64,000 bases of DNA from Chitinophagaceae bacterium UBA2791 (GCA_002352105.1 DEHV01000045.1:48600-112599); one strand, 5' to 3'. Shown: positions 9,072 to 17,872, numbered from the stretch's first letter. A program made the numbers and translations. The notes: generated from the sequence alone by a model not told the origin.

Positions 9072-9530
9072 ATGGCATTGTTAGAAAAGCAATTGGTAGT
9101 TAAAAGATCCTCTATCCCGGGTTCGGGAAAGGGGTTGTTCTCAAAAAAGCCTATCCCTAAAGGAACGCGCATTGTGGAATATAAAGGCAAGGTATCTACC
9201 TGGAAGGAGGCCGATCACCGCGACGGCTCCAACGGATATATTTACTATATAAAAAGAAACCGCGTCATAGACGCGCTGCCGTATAAGTCGGCCCTGGGGC
9301 GTTATGCCAATGACGCCAGGGGAATAAAGAAAGTGAAGGGGCTGACCAACAACTCAGCCTACGTGGAGGATAACGGGCGCGTATACATTGAATCCAAGAA
9401 GGATATTCCCGCTAACGGCGAGATACTGGTGGGATACGGCAAGGAGTACTGGGACGTGATCCGCCACAATACCCCCATCTGGGAGAAAGAAAAAAAGGAA
9501 GCCGCCGCTAGAAAAAGAAAAAGGAAATAG
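9072..9530 (+). CDS. SET domain-containing protein
   Basis: A small 152-residue SET-domain protein. Visible SET features are the N-terminal GSGKGLFSKKPIPKGTRI, the YKGKV strand, RYANDARG in the place of the usual NHS motif, and GEILVGYGKEYW near the end. The C-terminus is a Lys/Arg-rich tail (AAARKRKRK). SET enzymes transfer methyl groups from S-adenosylmethionine to protein lysines; bacterial members are little studied. It follows the isomerase-like gene by 47 bp and may be carried on the same transcript, but a functional link to sugar-acid metabolism is not evident. Confidence 0.75.
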   Translation: MALLEKQLVVKRSSIPGSGKGLFSKKPIPKGTRIVEYKGKVSTWKEADHRDGSNGYIYYIKRNRVIDALPYKSALGRYANDARGIKKVKGLTNNSAYVEDNGRVYIESKKDIPANGEILVGYGKEYWDVIRHNTPIWEKEKKEAAARKRKRK

Positions 9531-9585
9531 CGGGGGCTCCCTGATTTCAACCGGTTATCACAAGCAAATAAGACTACCCGCCTGT

Positions 9586-10146
9586 TTACCTGATCTCAAC
9601 AGGAAACACCGCGTCGGCATCGGTAGACGACTTGCCGCTGGTGGCCGGATCGCTGGCATCCTTGCCTCCGTTAGGATAATGCCGCAAAAGGATCTGTATA
9701 GCGCCATTGCCTGCGCCGCCGGCGGACCATTCGCTTTGAATACCCAGCGGGGCTCCCGCATCGTCCAGGTCAAACCCATCTACCACAAGCTCCAATCCGG
9801 CCGAAGGAGTAAAATAAAAACGGTGGACCTCATTCTCTTCTGCTATCTCTTCGGTAACGTCCGAAGCCGGCGATTTTGTTTTATCCAATAGCGCCAGTTC
9901 CACATCGTATGTTTTATGGGCGTCCAATACGATCGTTTCAATGACAGGATTATTACCGCCAATGCCGTCAATATCTTCCCATTTGAACACCTGCGTATTG
10001 CTGGTTCCCTGTTCGGTTACCCGCGCTTCCACGGTGGTGATGACTTCGTTGTCGTTGTCTTCCGGGCCATTGCTTTCCTTCTTGCATGAAACGATCGCAA
10101 AAGCCATTACCAGGGCGCCGCTAAAAAAAAGACTCGTTTTTCTCAT
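9586..10146 (-). CDS. Conserved lipoprotein of a TonB receptor operon
   Basis: A 186-residue lipoprotein; the signal peptide ends in the lipobox-like IVSCKK. The mature part is rich in Asp and Glu and has FKWEDIDGIGGN, a Thr/Glu-rich middle with DVTEEIAEENEVHRFYF, and a late LLRHYPNGG. Proteins of this kind recur beside TonB-dependent receptors in Bacteroidota and are sometimes annotated in databases as type 1 periplasmic binding fold proteins; I recognise the pattern but no proven function. It follows the TonB receptor by 63 bp on the same strand, so a surface or periplasmic role in capture of the receptor's ligand, probably a metal, is inferred. Confidence 0.7.
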   Translation of the reverse strand: MRKTSLFFSGALVMAFAIVSCKKESNGPEDNDNEVITTVEARVTEQGTSNTQVFKWEDIDGIGGNNPVIETIVLDAHKTYDVELALLDKTKSPASDVTEEIAEENEVHRFYFTPSAGLELVVDGFDLDDAGAPLGIQSEWSAGGAGNGAIQILLRHYPNGGKDASDPATSGKSSTDADAVFPVEIR

Positions 10147-10209
10147 ACCTTAATGATTAAAGATTGTTTAATTATTTATTGATACCTTGTTTGCAAGCCC
10201 GGCCAGGGA

Positions 10210-12531
10210 TTAATAAAGTTTATCAAAGGATATTTTCAATCGGATCGTAATATTTCTGCCCATCTCATCCGTATAGTAACGGAAACTGTTCATGTATTCC
10301 CGGTAAACCTTATTAAAAACATTCTTTACTCCTATACCGATGATTGCCGGCCTGCGGTTAACCTGGAAACCGAAGCCCGCATTCAGGCTAAACAAGGTAT
10401 ACGGATCCGGGGGCGGTTTGTAATCCTGTCTTCCATTCTTATCGCCGGGAACCCGCGGCTTAAACACGGAAGAAATGCCCGCGCCTATAGAAGCTTCGCT
10501 GATCTTCCCCTCCAGGGGCAGGGTATAAGAGACCTCATTGTTCCACCTATCCGAAGGCATCAGGATGATCCAGTCGTTCGTATTCCTGTTGCGCGCCCGA
10601 AGCAACGATAATTTTGAACTGAGCGATACCGGCTTAACGGGATTATACAAAAGGGAGAGATCTAAGCCCTTCAACAGAGCGTCGGTCTGCCGGTAAGCTA
10701 CCAGCGGAAACGATCCTACGATGGTGTACACGGGCTCGTCGGGCATTGGCTGCTGGTAAATAAAATTCTTTATCCGGTTGTAATAGCCATATGCTTCGAC
10801 GGAGAAATTCCTTGTTTTATTGGAGTAATGAAAGCCCATGCCCGCGTTGACCGAACGTTCGGGACGAAGATTGATATCTCCCCGCTCATATACGCCCGCT
10901 CCTTCATGAATGCCGTCGATCAATAGCTCATTCACATGCGGCGCCCTGTTTGCCATGGTCAGGCTGCCATTGATCCTGATATCAGGACTGAAACGATATT
11001 GAACGTTCAGGGAGGACCCCCAGGTGGAGAAATTAAAATCGTGATCGGCGACAGCGCCGCCGTACCTTAACCTTTTGGTGGCAATCGACTTGTGATCGAA
11101 CCGCAGCCCCGCCTCAATATCCAGTTTATGACGGCTCCATTTTTCTATCCAGTATCCCCCATAGGTAGACGAAAAATAGTTGGGGATAAGATAACGACCG
11201 GAATAAGAATTGTCCTGCTGCATGAATGACAATCCTACTGTTCCCTGTAAGTTGTTCCGCTTAGGCCGCTCCCAGGAAAGCTCTTCCGATAGCGTAATAA
11301 TGGCCAGGCTCACCTGCGGACGGGCGCTCTCGCTGTTGCGGAGAATATCGTATTCCCTCCGGCGATTGTATTGCCCTCCGATGGTCGCTTTGAACTTGTG
11401 CTGGTTTTTGATAAATCCCGACGACAGTTTAAACAGGCGATGCAATGCCTCCTGGCGGGGCCGGCCAATGGCGTAGGTCCGCTCTCCCAGGAAAACATCC
11501 GCGGGCCGGTCCGCCTCTATCGCCTTTAGCAGGTCGGTCAGGCTGCCGACATGGGAGCCGGTAAACAAACCTATATCGGCGCCAAATTCGCTATAAAAAG
11601 CTTCAACATTGTAATGCTCCTTTCGCCAGTCGGCCGTTAATGAAAAATTTCTTTCCTTCATACCGGTATTATTCAACCGATAATTGGGCGTGCGCACATT
11701 CCCGGCATTTTTAAAAGTACCCTGCAAACGGTAGCTGAATGAAGGCAGCTTTTTCAATTGTTGCTCGAAGATACCCGAGACCGCGTACTGGCCATTATTC
11801 GTTGCAAAAGCCGTATTGAGCTCCGCGCGATATCCCGGCAGCCGTTGTATGGGCCGGGGCTCCACCAATACCACGCCTCCTATGGCATCCGATCCGTATT
11901 TCAACTCATCGACGCCCTTGATGACCGTTAACTTGTCGGCCAGATAAGTATCAATTTCCGGAGCGTGCTCATTTCCCCATTGCTGCCCCTCCTGTCTTAT
12001 TCCATTGTTAATGGTGAGCACCCTGCTGCTGTGCAAACCATGTATCACCGGTTTGGAGATCGTAGATCCCGCCTGAAGCATGCTTACCCCATTCAGTTTG
12101 CTTAAGGATTCCGCCAGCGATTGACCGCGCGTTTCCTCCATCGCCTTTCCCGACAACTCCTGCCTGAAACCCGTATTGGGAGACGGTTTTCGTCCTTCCA
12201 CCACCACTTCCTGCAGGTTGTTGCGCAAATGGGGCAACAGGATATCCAAATGCATATTCCTGGAAAAATTGATCTCGCGGCGAATGGTTTCACAGCCGGC
12301 ATGACTGACCTCCAGCGTATACTGTCCCGGGCAAAGCCCGGAATACCGGAAATCGCCATTCTCATCCGTAACCACATACTCGTCCAGTTCCAACAGTTTA
12401 ACGGTGGCGCCGAATAACTCTTCCTTGCTGTCTTTATCCTGGATATGGCCGGTCAACGCCCATTGGCAATCCTGCGATAACGCAGCGAACGCGAACAACT
12501 GGATCAGCGATATACTTAAAATCCGCTTCAA
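10210..12531 (-). CDS. TonB-dependent receptor, probable metal (ZnuD-like) importer
   Basis: A 773-residue outer-membrane receptor. After a signal peptide there is a carboxypeptidase-regulatory-like domain (about residues 28-110), a plug domain (LAESLSKLNGVSML... VIHGLHSSRVLTINNG) and a beta-barrel ending in an aromatic-rich strand with C-terminal Tyr. The barrel motif RAPHVNELLIDGIHEG followed by LRPERS resembles the ZnuD/heme-type receptor group. It is the middle gene of a three-gene minus-strand set with a small membrane protein (79 bp upstream) and a lipoprotein (63 bp downstream). Zinc is the best guess for ligand; heme or another metal is possible. Confidence 0.85.
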   Translation of the reverse strand: MKRILSISLIQLFAFAALSQDCQWALTGHIQDKDSKEELFGATVKLLELDEYVVTDENGDFRYSGLCPGQYTLEVSHAGCETIRREINFSRNMHLDILLPHLRNNLQEVVVEGRKPSPNTGFRQELSGKAMEETRGQSLAESLSKLNGVSMLQAGSTISKPVIHGLHSSRVLTINNGIRQEGQQWGNEHAPEIDTYLADKLTVIKGVDELKYGSDAIGGVVLVEPRPIQRLPGYRAELNTAFATNNGQYAVSGIFEQQLKKLPSFSYRLQGTFKNAGNVRTPNYRLNNTGMKERNFSLTADWRKEHYNVEAFYSEFGADIGLFTGSHVGSLTDLLKAIEADRPADVFLGERTYAIGRPRQEALHRLFKLSSGFIKNQHKFKATIGGQYNRRREYDILRNSESARPQVSLAIITLSEELSWERPKRNNLQGTVGLSFMQQDNSYSGRYLIPNYFSSTYGGYWIEKWSRHKLDIEAGLRFDHKSIATKRLRYGGAVADHDFNFSTWGSSLNVQYRFSPDIRINGSLTMANRAPHVNELLIDGIHEGAGVYERGDINLRPERSVNAGMGFHYSNKTRNFSVEAYGYYNRIKNFIYQQPMPDEPVYTIVGSFPLVAYRQTDALLKGLDLSLLYNPVKPVSLSSKLSLLRARNRNTNDWIILMPSDRWNNEVSYTLPLEGKISEASIGAGISSVFKPRVPGDKNGRQDYKPPPDPYTLFSLNAGFGFQVNRRPAIIGIGVKNVFNKVYREYMNSFRYYTDEMGRNITIRLKISFDKLY

Positions 12532-12610
12532 ATAAAACCATTAAATAAATAATTGAAACAATCGGTCCGGACCACTGGCAGATCCGGTCTTGCAGACGGG
12601 CGAAGGGAGA

Positions 12611-12949
12611 TCAGCTAAAAGAAGGGGGACCGCGGAGACCGAAGATCGGGCAGTCATACCAATAGCGGGAAGCAGAAAAACGATCTTCTACAATAGCATA
12701 TGCAAACGGTGTGGTTAACTGGAAGGTATAACCGTCGTTCACAAATGGAGATTCGGCAACCAGGTTATCCAGCGCGCATTGAAAAACAGACTTGTTGATC
12801 TGGTCTGCCTGCGCATCGTTCAGCTTGATAAAGATATCCGTATGATGGGCGGCAAGATCATGTAAAATGATCTTGGGCGTGACGGCAATCGCAAACGCCA
12901 ATATCAAAAAACCGCAGGAAAAATACCTTATGATCGCCCTTTTGTTCAT
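12611..12949 (-). CDS. Small membrane-anchored protein of the TonB receptor operon
   Basis: A 112-residue protein with one N-terminal membrane segment (about residues 7-25). The start at 12949 (MNKRAIIRYF) is preferred to in-frame starts upstream because those would run into the divergent methyltransferase gene. The mature part has several His and Cys residues (LHDLAAHHTD, FQCALD, YWYDCP) and ends GLRGPPSFS. Small proteins with a similar layout and a late RGPP/RAPP-like motif precede metal-linked TonB receptors in Bacteroidota. No enzymatic domain is seen; metal binding or sensing is an inference from His/Cys content and location. Confidence 0.6.
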   Translation of the reverse strand: MNKRAIIRYFSCGFLILAFAIAVTPKIILHDLAAHHTDIFIKLNDAQADQINKSVFQCALDNLVAESPFVNDGYTFQLTTPFAYAIVEDRFSASRYWYDCPIFGLRGPPSFS

Positions 12950-12984
12950 ATACCGTTTTAATGGCGGGTCCGTCGAAAAGACAG

Positions 12985-13003
12985 TTGCGCCACATTGTTG
13001 CAA
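12985..13003. promoter_or_regulatory. Candidate metalloregulator (Zur/Fur-type) operator
   Basis: The 19-bp dyad TTGCnnCAnnnTGnnGCAA lies 36 bp upstream of the first gene of the metal-type TonB operon and in the shared promoter region of the divergent methyltransferase. The arms are perfectly complementary at eight of the nine possible pairs' defined positions within the spacing shown. A Zur- or Fur-like repressor would fit the neighbouring genes; no experiment supports it. Confidence 0.4.
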
Positions 13004-13054
13004 ATTTACGAAAACAGGAGGAATATAGGCAAACCAAGGCGTTTCAATTAACTT

Positions 13055-13062
13055 TATCTTTG
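13055..13062 (+). promoter_or_regulatory. -7 promoter element (TATCTTTG) abutting a start codon
   Basis: TATCTTTG matches TAnnTTTG and ends only 5 nt before the methyltransferase ATG, so the predicted transcript would be leaderless or nearly so. Confidence 0.5.
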
Positions 13063-13067
13063 GGACC

Positions 13068-14246
13068 ATGAATTTATTCTCCCGGCCGGGCGCCATCACC
13101 GTGACCAGCAACAAATGGCTGACCCCCTACCTGGAACAGGAAATGGCAGCGCTTGGATACCCGATCGACGAGCGTTTTGTCACAGGCGTCAGGATAACCG
13201 GAACCCTGACGGAATGCATCAGGCTCAACCTGAACCTTCGCTGCGCCAGCCAGGTGTTGTACAGCCTCAAATCGTTTAAGGCGGCCAATACGGACGATAT
13301 TTACCGGGAGCTGACCGGTTTTGCCTGGGAAGATATTTTACCCGACGATCTCTATTTTTCCGTTACCAGCAATACCAGCAACCCGACCATCAATAACAGC
13401 ATGTTTGCCAATCTGCGGGTAAAGGATGCGATAGTAGACCGGCTAAGGGAAAAAAGAGGATCAAGACCGGCCACAGGCGCCGAACTTACCGGCGCGGTGA
13501 TCCATTTGTTCTGGAAAGATGACCAGGCCGAAATATTCGTGGACAGCTCCGGCGATTCGCTGGCCAGGCATGGTTATCGAAAAATACCCGGACGGGCGCC
13601 AATGCTCGAATCGCTGGCTACGGCAGTCATCATGGCTTCCAAATGGGACCGGGCTTCCCCCTTCGTTAACCCCATGTGCGGATCGGGCACCCTGGCCATT
13701 GAAGCGGCATTGATGGCAACGAATACCATGCCCGGCTTGTTCAGGAACAATTATGCTTTTATGCACCTGAAAGGATACGACGAGTCTGTTTTCCTGAACC
13801 AGAGAGGGATCCTTGAGAACCAGATCGCCGATGCAAAAGGGCTGCGCATTATTGCTACCGATTATAGCGCGCAGGCCATCGTCAATGCGCGAAAAAATGC
13901 AGCGGCTGCAGGCGTGGACGACCTTATTGAATTTTCGGTTTGCGATTTTGCCGATACGCAAGTACCGCCGGGAAAAGCAGGCGTCGTGTTTTTCAATCCG
14001 GAGTACGGCGAGCGATTGGGGGCCGTTTCCGAACTGGAAGCCGTCTATCGCCGCATAGGCGATTTTATGAAACAGCAATGCAAGGGATATACGGGTTACG
14101 TGTTTACCGGCAATGTTGAACTGGCGAAAAAGATCGGACTTAAAGCGGCGAAAAAGACAACATTCTTTAACGGCCCGATCGACTGCCGGTTGCTGGAATA
14201 TGAACTGTATGCGGGCAGCAGGCGGGAACCCGCCCAGTCGGCGTAA
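13068..14246 (+). CDS. THUMP-domain 23S rRNA (guanine-N2)-methyltransferase, RlmL N-terminal type
   Basis: A 392-residue class I SAM-dependent RNA methyltransferase. The N-terminal THUMP region (about residues 45-155) is followed by the UPF0020 methyltransferase domain with the SAM motif VNPMCGSGTLAIEAAL and the catalytic-motif region FFNPEYGERLG. This is the layout of the m2G2445 half of RlmL/RlmKL; no second methyltransferase (RlmK) domain is fused. The usual NPPY motif reads NPEY here. It is cytoplasmic and acts on 23S rRNA by family knowledge. The gene is divergent from the metal-uptake operon and precedes the AGE epimerase by 138 bp. Confidence 0.87.
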   Translation: MNLFSRPGAITVTSNKWLTPYLEQEMAALGYPIDERFVTGVRITGTLTECIRLNLNLRCASQVLYSLKSFKAANTDDIYRELTGFAWEDILPDDLYFSVTSNTSNPTINNSMFANLRVKDAIVDRLREKRGSRPATGAELTGAVIHLFWKDDQAEIFVDSSGDSLARHGYRKIPGRAPMLESLATAVIMASKWDRASPFVNPMCGSGTLAIEAALMATNTMPGLFRNNYAFMHLKGYDESVFLNQRGILENQIADAKGLRIIATDYSAQAIVNARKNAAAAGVDDLIEFSVCDFADTQVPPGKAGVVFFNPEYGERLGAVSELEAVYRRIGDFMKQQCKGYTGYVFTGNVELAKKIGLKAAKKTTFFNGPIDCRLLEYELYAGSRREPAQSA

Positions 14247-14384
14247 ATTTGCTTGTCTCCGGCAACCCTATGCAAAATCAAGAAAATTTCCTTTACCGTA
14301 CCGAACTTTTCGGTTGAATTTTCTGGCGGCTCCAGGTTTCCCGGATCAACCGGATTTAACCGGATCATTATTAAAACATTGCTT

Positions 14385-15803
14385 ATGACAATATTTTATC
14401 AATGGAGCGCGAACGCCAAAATATCTTTTCTGATCGGCTTTTTTCTCTTGTTTTTGACCATAAGCATTGCCCGCGCCCAGCATCAGGAGATCGCGCACGC
14501 CCCGGATAATGCCGCTGCTTCCCGCGCCGGCATTGCCGCCGAAATGGAATACTCGCTGATGCATGAACTGTTAAACCCCTGGTATCCCAAGGCAGTGGAT
14601 AAGCGTCATGGCGGCTTTCTGAGCGATTTTTCCTCCGATTTTAAGCCTGTCGGGCCGCATGATAAGATGATCGTAACGCAGGCGCGGCATACCTGGGTAA
14701 ATGCCAAAGCGGCGCAGCGGTATCCTGCCGTAAAGGAATACCTGGAAAATGCCCGGCATGGATTCCTCTTCTTAAAAAATACCATGTGGGATAAAACCTA
14801 TGGCGGATTCCATACGCTGGTCGACCGGAAAGGAAAGCCGAAAAAGGGAAGCTTTGCCGATAAGGAAGCTTACGGAAATGCGTTTGCCATCTATGCGCTG
14901 GCTGCCTATTACAAGGCTTCCGGCGACCCCGAAGCGTTGGACCTGGCCAGAAAGACCTTTCTCTGGCTGGAAAAATTCAGTCATGATCCGGTTCATAAAG
15001 GGTATTTCCAGCGTCTGCACAGAAATGGCGCGCCGGTTGCGCGAACGCCTTCCACCCCGCCGCTTAGCCGGGATGGGTACAAGGATCAGAATAGCTCGAT
15101 CCACCTGCTGGAAGCCTTTACCGAACTGTATGAAGTATGGCCCGATCCCCTGCTGAAGGAACGTTTATATGAAATACTAACGGTCATCCGCGATACCATT
15201 GTAACGCCGAAAGGCAATCTCACCTTATTTCTGCAGCCAGATTGGACGCCCGTATCGTTTGTTGATTCCAGTAAGCAAGTTATTCTTCAGCATGCCGCGA
15301 TCGACCATATTTCCTTCGGGCACGACGTGGAAACCGCCTACCTCCTGTTCGAGGCTTCGCATATACTAGGTCTTCGGGAAGATACGGCTACCTTAAACAT
15401 TGGAAAGAAAATGGTTGACCATGCTTTGCAAAACGGGTGGGATGCGGCAGTTGGCGGATTTTATGACCAGGGATATTATTTTAAGGGAGATGATAAGCTA
15501 TCCATCATCAAGGATACCAAAAACTGGTGGGCGCAGGCAGAGGGACTAAACAGCTTACTGTTAATGGCAAATCTTTATCCCGACGATCCCACGCGCTATT
15601 TCGACAAGTTTACCCAGCTATGGCAATACGTAAAAACCTATCTTATCGATCATGAACATGGCGAATGGTATGACAGCGGGCTGGACAAAGATCCGGAAGC
15701 AAAAGCCCGGAAGAAGGGGCATATCTGGAAAGCGGCCTATCATAGCTATCGTTCGCTGACCAATTGCATCAGGGAATTGCAGACGCCGACCCCGCCGCGT
15801 TAG
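14385..15803 (+). CDS. Exported N-acylglucosamine 2-epimerase (AGE) family protein
   Basis: A 472-residue (alpha/alpha)6-barrel epimerase with an N-terminal hydrophobic signal (about residues 10-31, ending IARAQ), so it is probably periplasmic, unlike the cytoplasmic classical AGE. The catalytic histidine motif SFGHDVETAYLL (H313, E316) and a second late histidine in AYHSYRSL (H453) match the AGE and cellobiose/mannobiose 2-epimerase families, which epimerise C2 of GlcNAc or of a reducing-end hexose. The start at 14385 is chosen because the signal peptide begins there. Substrate choice between acylated and free sugars cannot be read. Confidence 0.82.
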   Translation: MTIFYQWSANAKISFLIGFFLLFLTISIARAQHQEIAHAPDNAAASRAGIAAEMEYSLMHELLNPWYPKAVDKRHGGFLSDFSSDFKPVGPHDKMIVTQARHTWVNAKAAQRYPAVKEYLENARHGFLFLKNTMWDKTYGGFHTLVDRKGKPKKGSFADKEAYGNAFAIYALAAYYKASGDPEALDLARKTFLWLEKFSHDPVHKGYFQRLHRNGAPVARTPSTPPLSRDGYKDQNSSIHLLEAFTELYEVWPDPLLKERLYEILTVIRDTIVTPKGNLTLFLQPDWTPVSFVDSSKQVILQHAAIDHISFGHDVETAYLLFEASHILGLREDTATLNIGKKMVDHALQNGWDAAVGGFYDQGYYFKGDDKLSIIKDTKNWWAQAEGLNSLLLMANLYPDDPTRYFDKFTQLWQYVKTYLIDHEHGEWYDSGLDKDPEAKARKKGHIWKAAYHSYRSLTNCIRELQTPTPPR

Positions 15804-15914
15804 GCATTTAGCGCCAGACAACGGCTCAATAACCGGCGAGTAGCCCGCAGAGGGTCCGCGCATCCTGCCTAATGTTTCCGTATCCCATAGAATGGGCGAG
15901 GAATTTGACGCCGT

Positions 15915-16736
15915 CTACATGCTATGATCAAAATATTTCTTGAAGAAAAGCAACTGGTAATCGATGCTGTTGTTCCAGTACTCGTTATTGTGCCCGCCGG
16001 GACGCTCGATATAATCATGATCGATGTTCATGGACAATAATTTTTGATGGAAGCTACGGTTGACCCCGAGAAAAAAATCGCCTACCCCGCAATCGATAAT
16101 CAGTTTCAGATCCCCGTTCTTTAAATCATCCGCCACATTGATCACCGTATTCCGCCGCCAGTTGTCCAGGCAGCAAACCGTATCGCCCAGGACATTTTTG
16201 ATATCCCAGTTATCGGGAAAGGGAAGGATATCCAGTCCCCCGCTGGTAGAACCGGCGGCGCCATACAGATTTTTGTGCCGTATGCCAAGATACAAGGCGC
16301 CATGCCCGCCCATGCTCAGCCCGGTTATCGCGCGGCCGGTCCTGTCGTTGATGGTCTTGTAATTTGCATCTATATGGTTTACCAGTTCATTGCTGATAAA
16401 TGTTTCATACTTCACCGCCGGATCTTTTTCGCTGTCGAAGTACCAGCTATTGTACCCTCCATCAGGACAAACGATCAGGGCCTGCAGCTCATCCGCCTTA
16501 GACAGCAATTTTGAGTTCGTTTTTTTAGGCCATGCGGCATAATTATCGCTATACCCATGTAACAGGTAGATCACCGGGTATTTTTTCTTCGATCTTTTAT
16601 ATTTCTCCGGCGTGATCACCACGCATTTGATCTCTTTTTGCATTGCCTGGCTAAACACCTGTATGGTATCCGCCTTGCCGGCAAAGCAAGGCGTCGATGC
16701 CAGTATAACGGCAACGAATAAAGCAAAAGCTCTCAT
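15915..16736 (-). CDS. Secreted alpha/beta-hydrolase esterase (FrmB/antigen 85-like)
   Basis: A 273-residue esterase with signal peptide (cleavage near CFAGKA). The nucleophile elbow is GLSMGG with S141; HGYSDN near residue 60 forms the oxyanion region and GGHNNEYW near the end holds the catalytic histidine. It belongs to the esterase D/tributyrin-esterase group that acts on acetylated or feruloylated carbohydrates in many polysaccharide loci. It is the last gene of the long minus-strand block, 17 bp after the Gfo/Idh oxidoreductase, so the two are almost certainly co-transcribed. Confidence 0.85.
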   Translation of the reverse strand: MRAFALFVAVILASTPCFAGKADTIQVFSQAMQKEIKCVVITPEKYKRSKKKYPVIYLLHGYSDNYAAWPKKTNSKLLSKADELQALIVCPDGGYNSWYFDSEKDPAVKYETFISNELVNHIDANYKTINDRTGRAITGLSMGGHGALYLGIRHKNLYGAAGSTSGGLDILPFPDNWDIKNVLGDTVCCLDNWRRNTVINVADDLKNGDLKLIIDCGVGDFFLGVNRSFHQKLLSMNIDHDYIERPGGHNNEYWNNSIDYQLLFFKKYFDHSM

Positions 16737-16753
16737 GTGTTGAATTTTTATGC

Positions 16754-17872
16754 TTAAGCGTTTTCCAAAGTGAATGCGGGAAGCGGTATGATCTCCCCTC
16801 CCCTCATGGCCGATTCATGCGCGAGAATACCAACGCAGGTGATATTGGCCGACTGCCGGGCGTTGGGATAAGGCTCTCTTTTTTCCACAAGCGCATCCAG
16901 GAACTCGTTGACCAGGTGGGGATGCGAACCGCCATGTCCCGATCCCTGGATAAAAGACAGGTGCTGATTCTCCGATGAATCGTACACCCCCGCCATCGTA
17001 AACTGCCTTATTTCTTCGGGCAACAGGCGCGCGTAATCGGGGATCTTAACGCGGGCGGGCGTTTCGCCGGTATGGATCACGCTGTCCTCGTGTTCTATCA
17101 GGGTCCACTCAAAAGATCTTTTAGAGCCATATACGTCAAAACTTTCCCTGTATTGCCGCGCCGTATTAAAAAGAGAACGCGTTACTTCAGCGGAAAGATC
17201 GGAATTCCTGAGCTTGATATGACAGGTCTCAATGGCAAATGGCGAACCATATTTAGGAATCAGGCGCTCATCGATCGTACCCGAGCCAAAGCAGGAAACA
17301 TATTCCGCCTCCGCCCTTGGCAGGGCAAGCACGGGACCTACGCAATGCGTGGCATAGTGCATGGGCGGAAGCCCCTCCCAATAGCCTGGCCAGCCGGCCA
17401 TTTCCTGCTGATGAGAAGCGCGCAGGAACTGGATCTTGCCCAGCTCGCCCTTTTCATACATCTCTTTTACAAAGAGGAATTCCCTGCTATAGATCACCGT
17501 TTCCATCATCATATAACTAAGCCCCGTCTCCTTCACCGCTTCGACTATCCTGCGGCAATCCTCCACGCTGGTGGCCATCGGCACAGTACAGGCCACATGT
17601 TTACCCGCCCTGAGCGCCGCCAGCGACTGCTCCGCATGAAGCTGGATAGGCGTATTGATGTGCACGGCGTCAACATCGGGGTCCTTCAACAAATCTTCGA
17701 AATCGGTATATCTTTTCTTTATGTTAAACGCATCGGCGATTGCGTTCAGCTTCTGCTCATCCCTCTGGCAAACCGCATACATGTTCGCATAAGGATGCTT
17801 CTGGTAAATAGGAATAAATTCTGCGCCGAATCCCAGTCCAACAATAGCGATGTTTATTTTTTTCTTGCTCAT
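16754..17872 (-). CDS. Gfo/Idh/MocA-family oxidoreductase lacking the EKP lysine
   Basis: A 372-residue protein with an N-terminal Rossmann fold (AIVGLGFGAEFI, residues 9-20) and the C-terminal Gfo/Idh/MocA alpha/beta domain. The usual motif EKP that carries the conserved lysine after KHV reads TVP here (KHVACTVPMA, residues 91-100). Members oxidise or reduce sugars, inositols and their derivatives with tightly bound or free NAD(P). No signal peptide is present. It lies between the FG-GAP lipoprotein and the esterase on the same strand. The missing lysine suggests either a distinct chemistry or a specialised subfamily; the fold assignment is secure. Confidence 0.85.
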   Translation of the reverse strand: MSKKKINIAIVGLGFGAEFIPIYQKHPYANMYAVCQRDEQKLNAIADAFNIKKRYTDFEDLLKDPDVDAVHINTPIQLHAEQSLAALRAGKHVACTVPMATSVEDCRRIVEAVKETGLSYMMMETVIYSREFLFVKEMYEKGELGKIQFLRASHQQEMAGWPGYWEGLPPMHYATHCVGPVLALPRAEAEYVSCFGSGTIDERLIPKYGSPFAIETCHIKLRNSDLSAEVTRSLFNTARQYRESFDVYGSKRSFEWTLIEHEDSVIHTGETPARVKIPDYARLLPEEIRQFTMAGVYDSSENQHLSFIQGSGHGGSHPHLVNEFLDALVEKREPYPNARQSANITCVGILAHESAMRGGEIIPLPAFTLENA

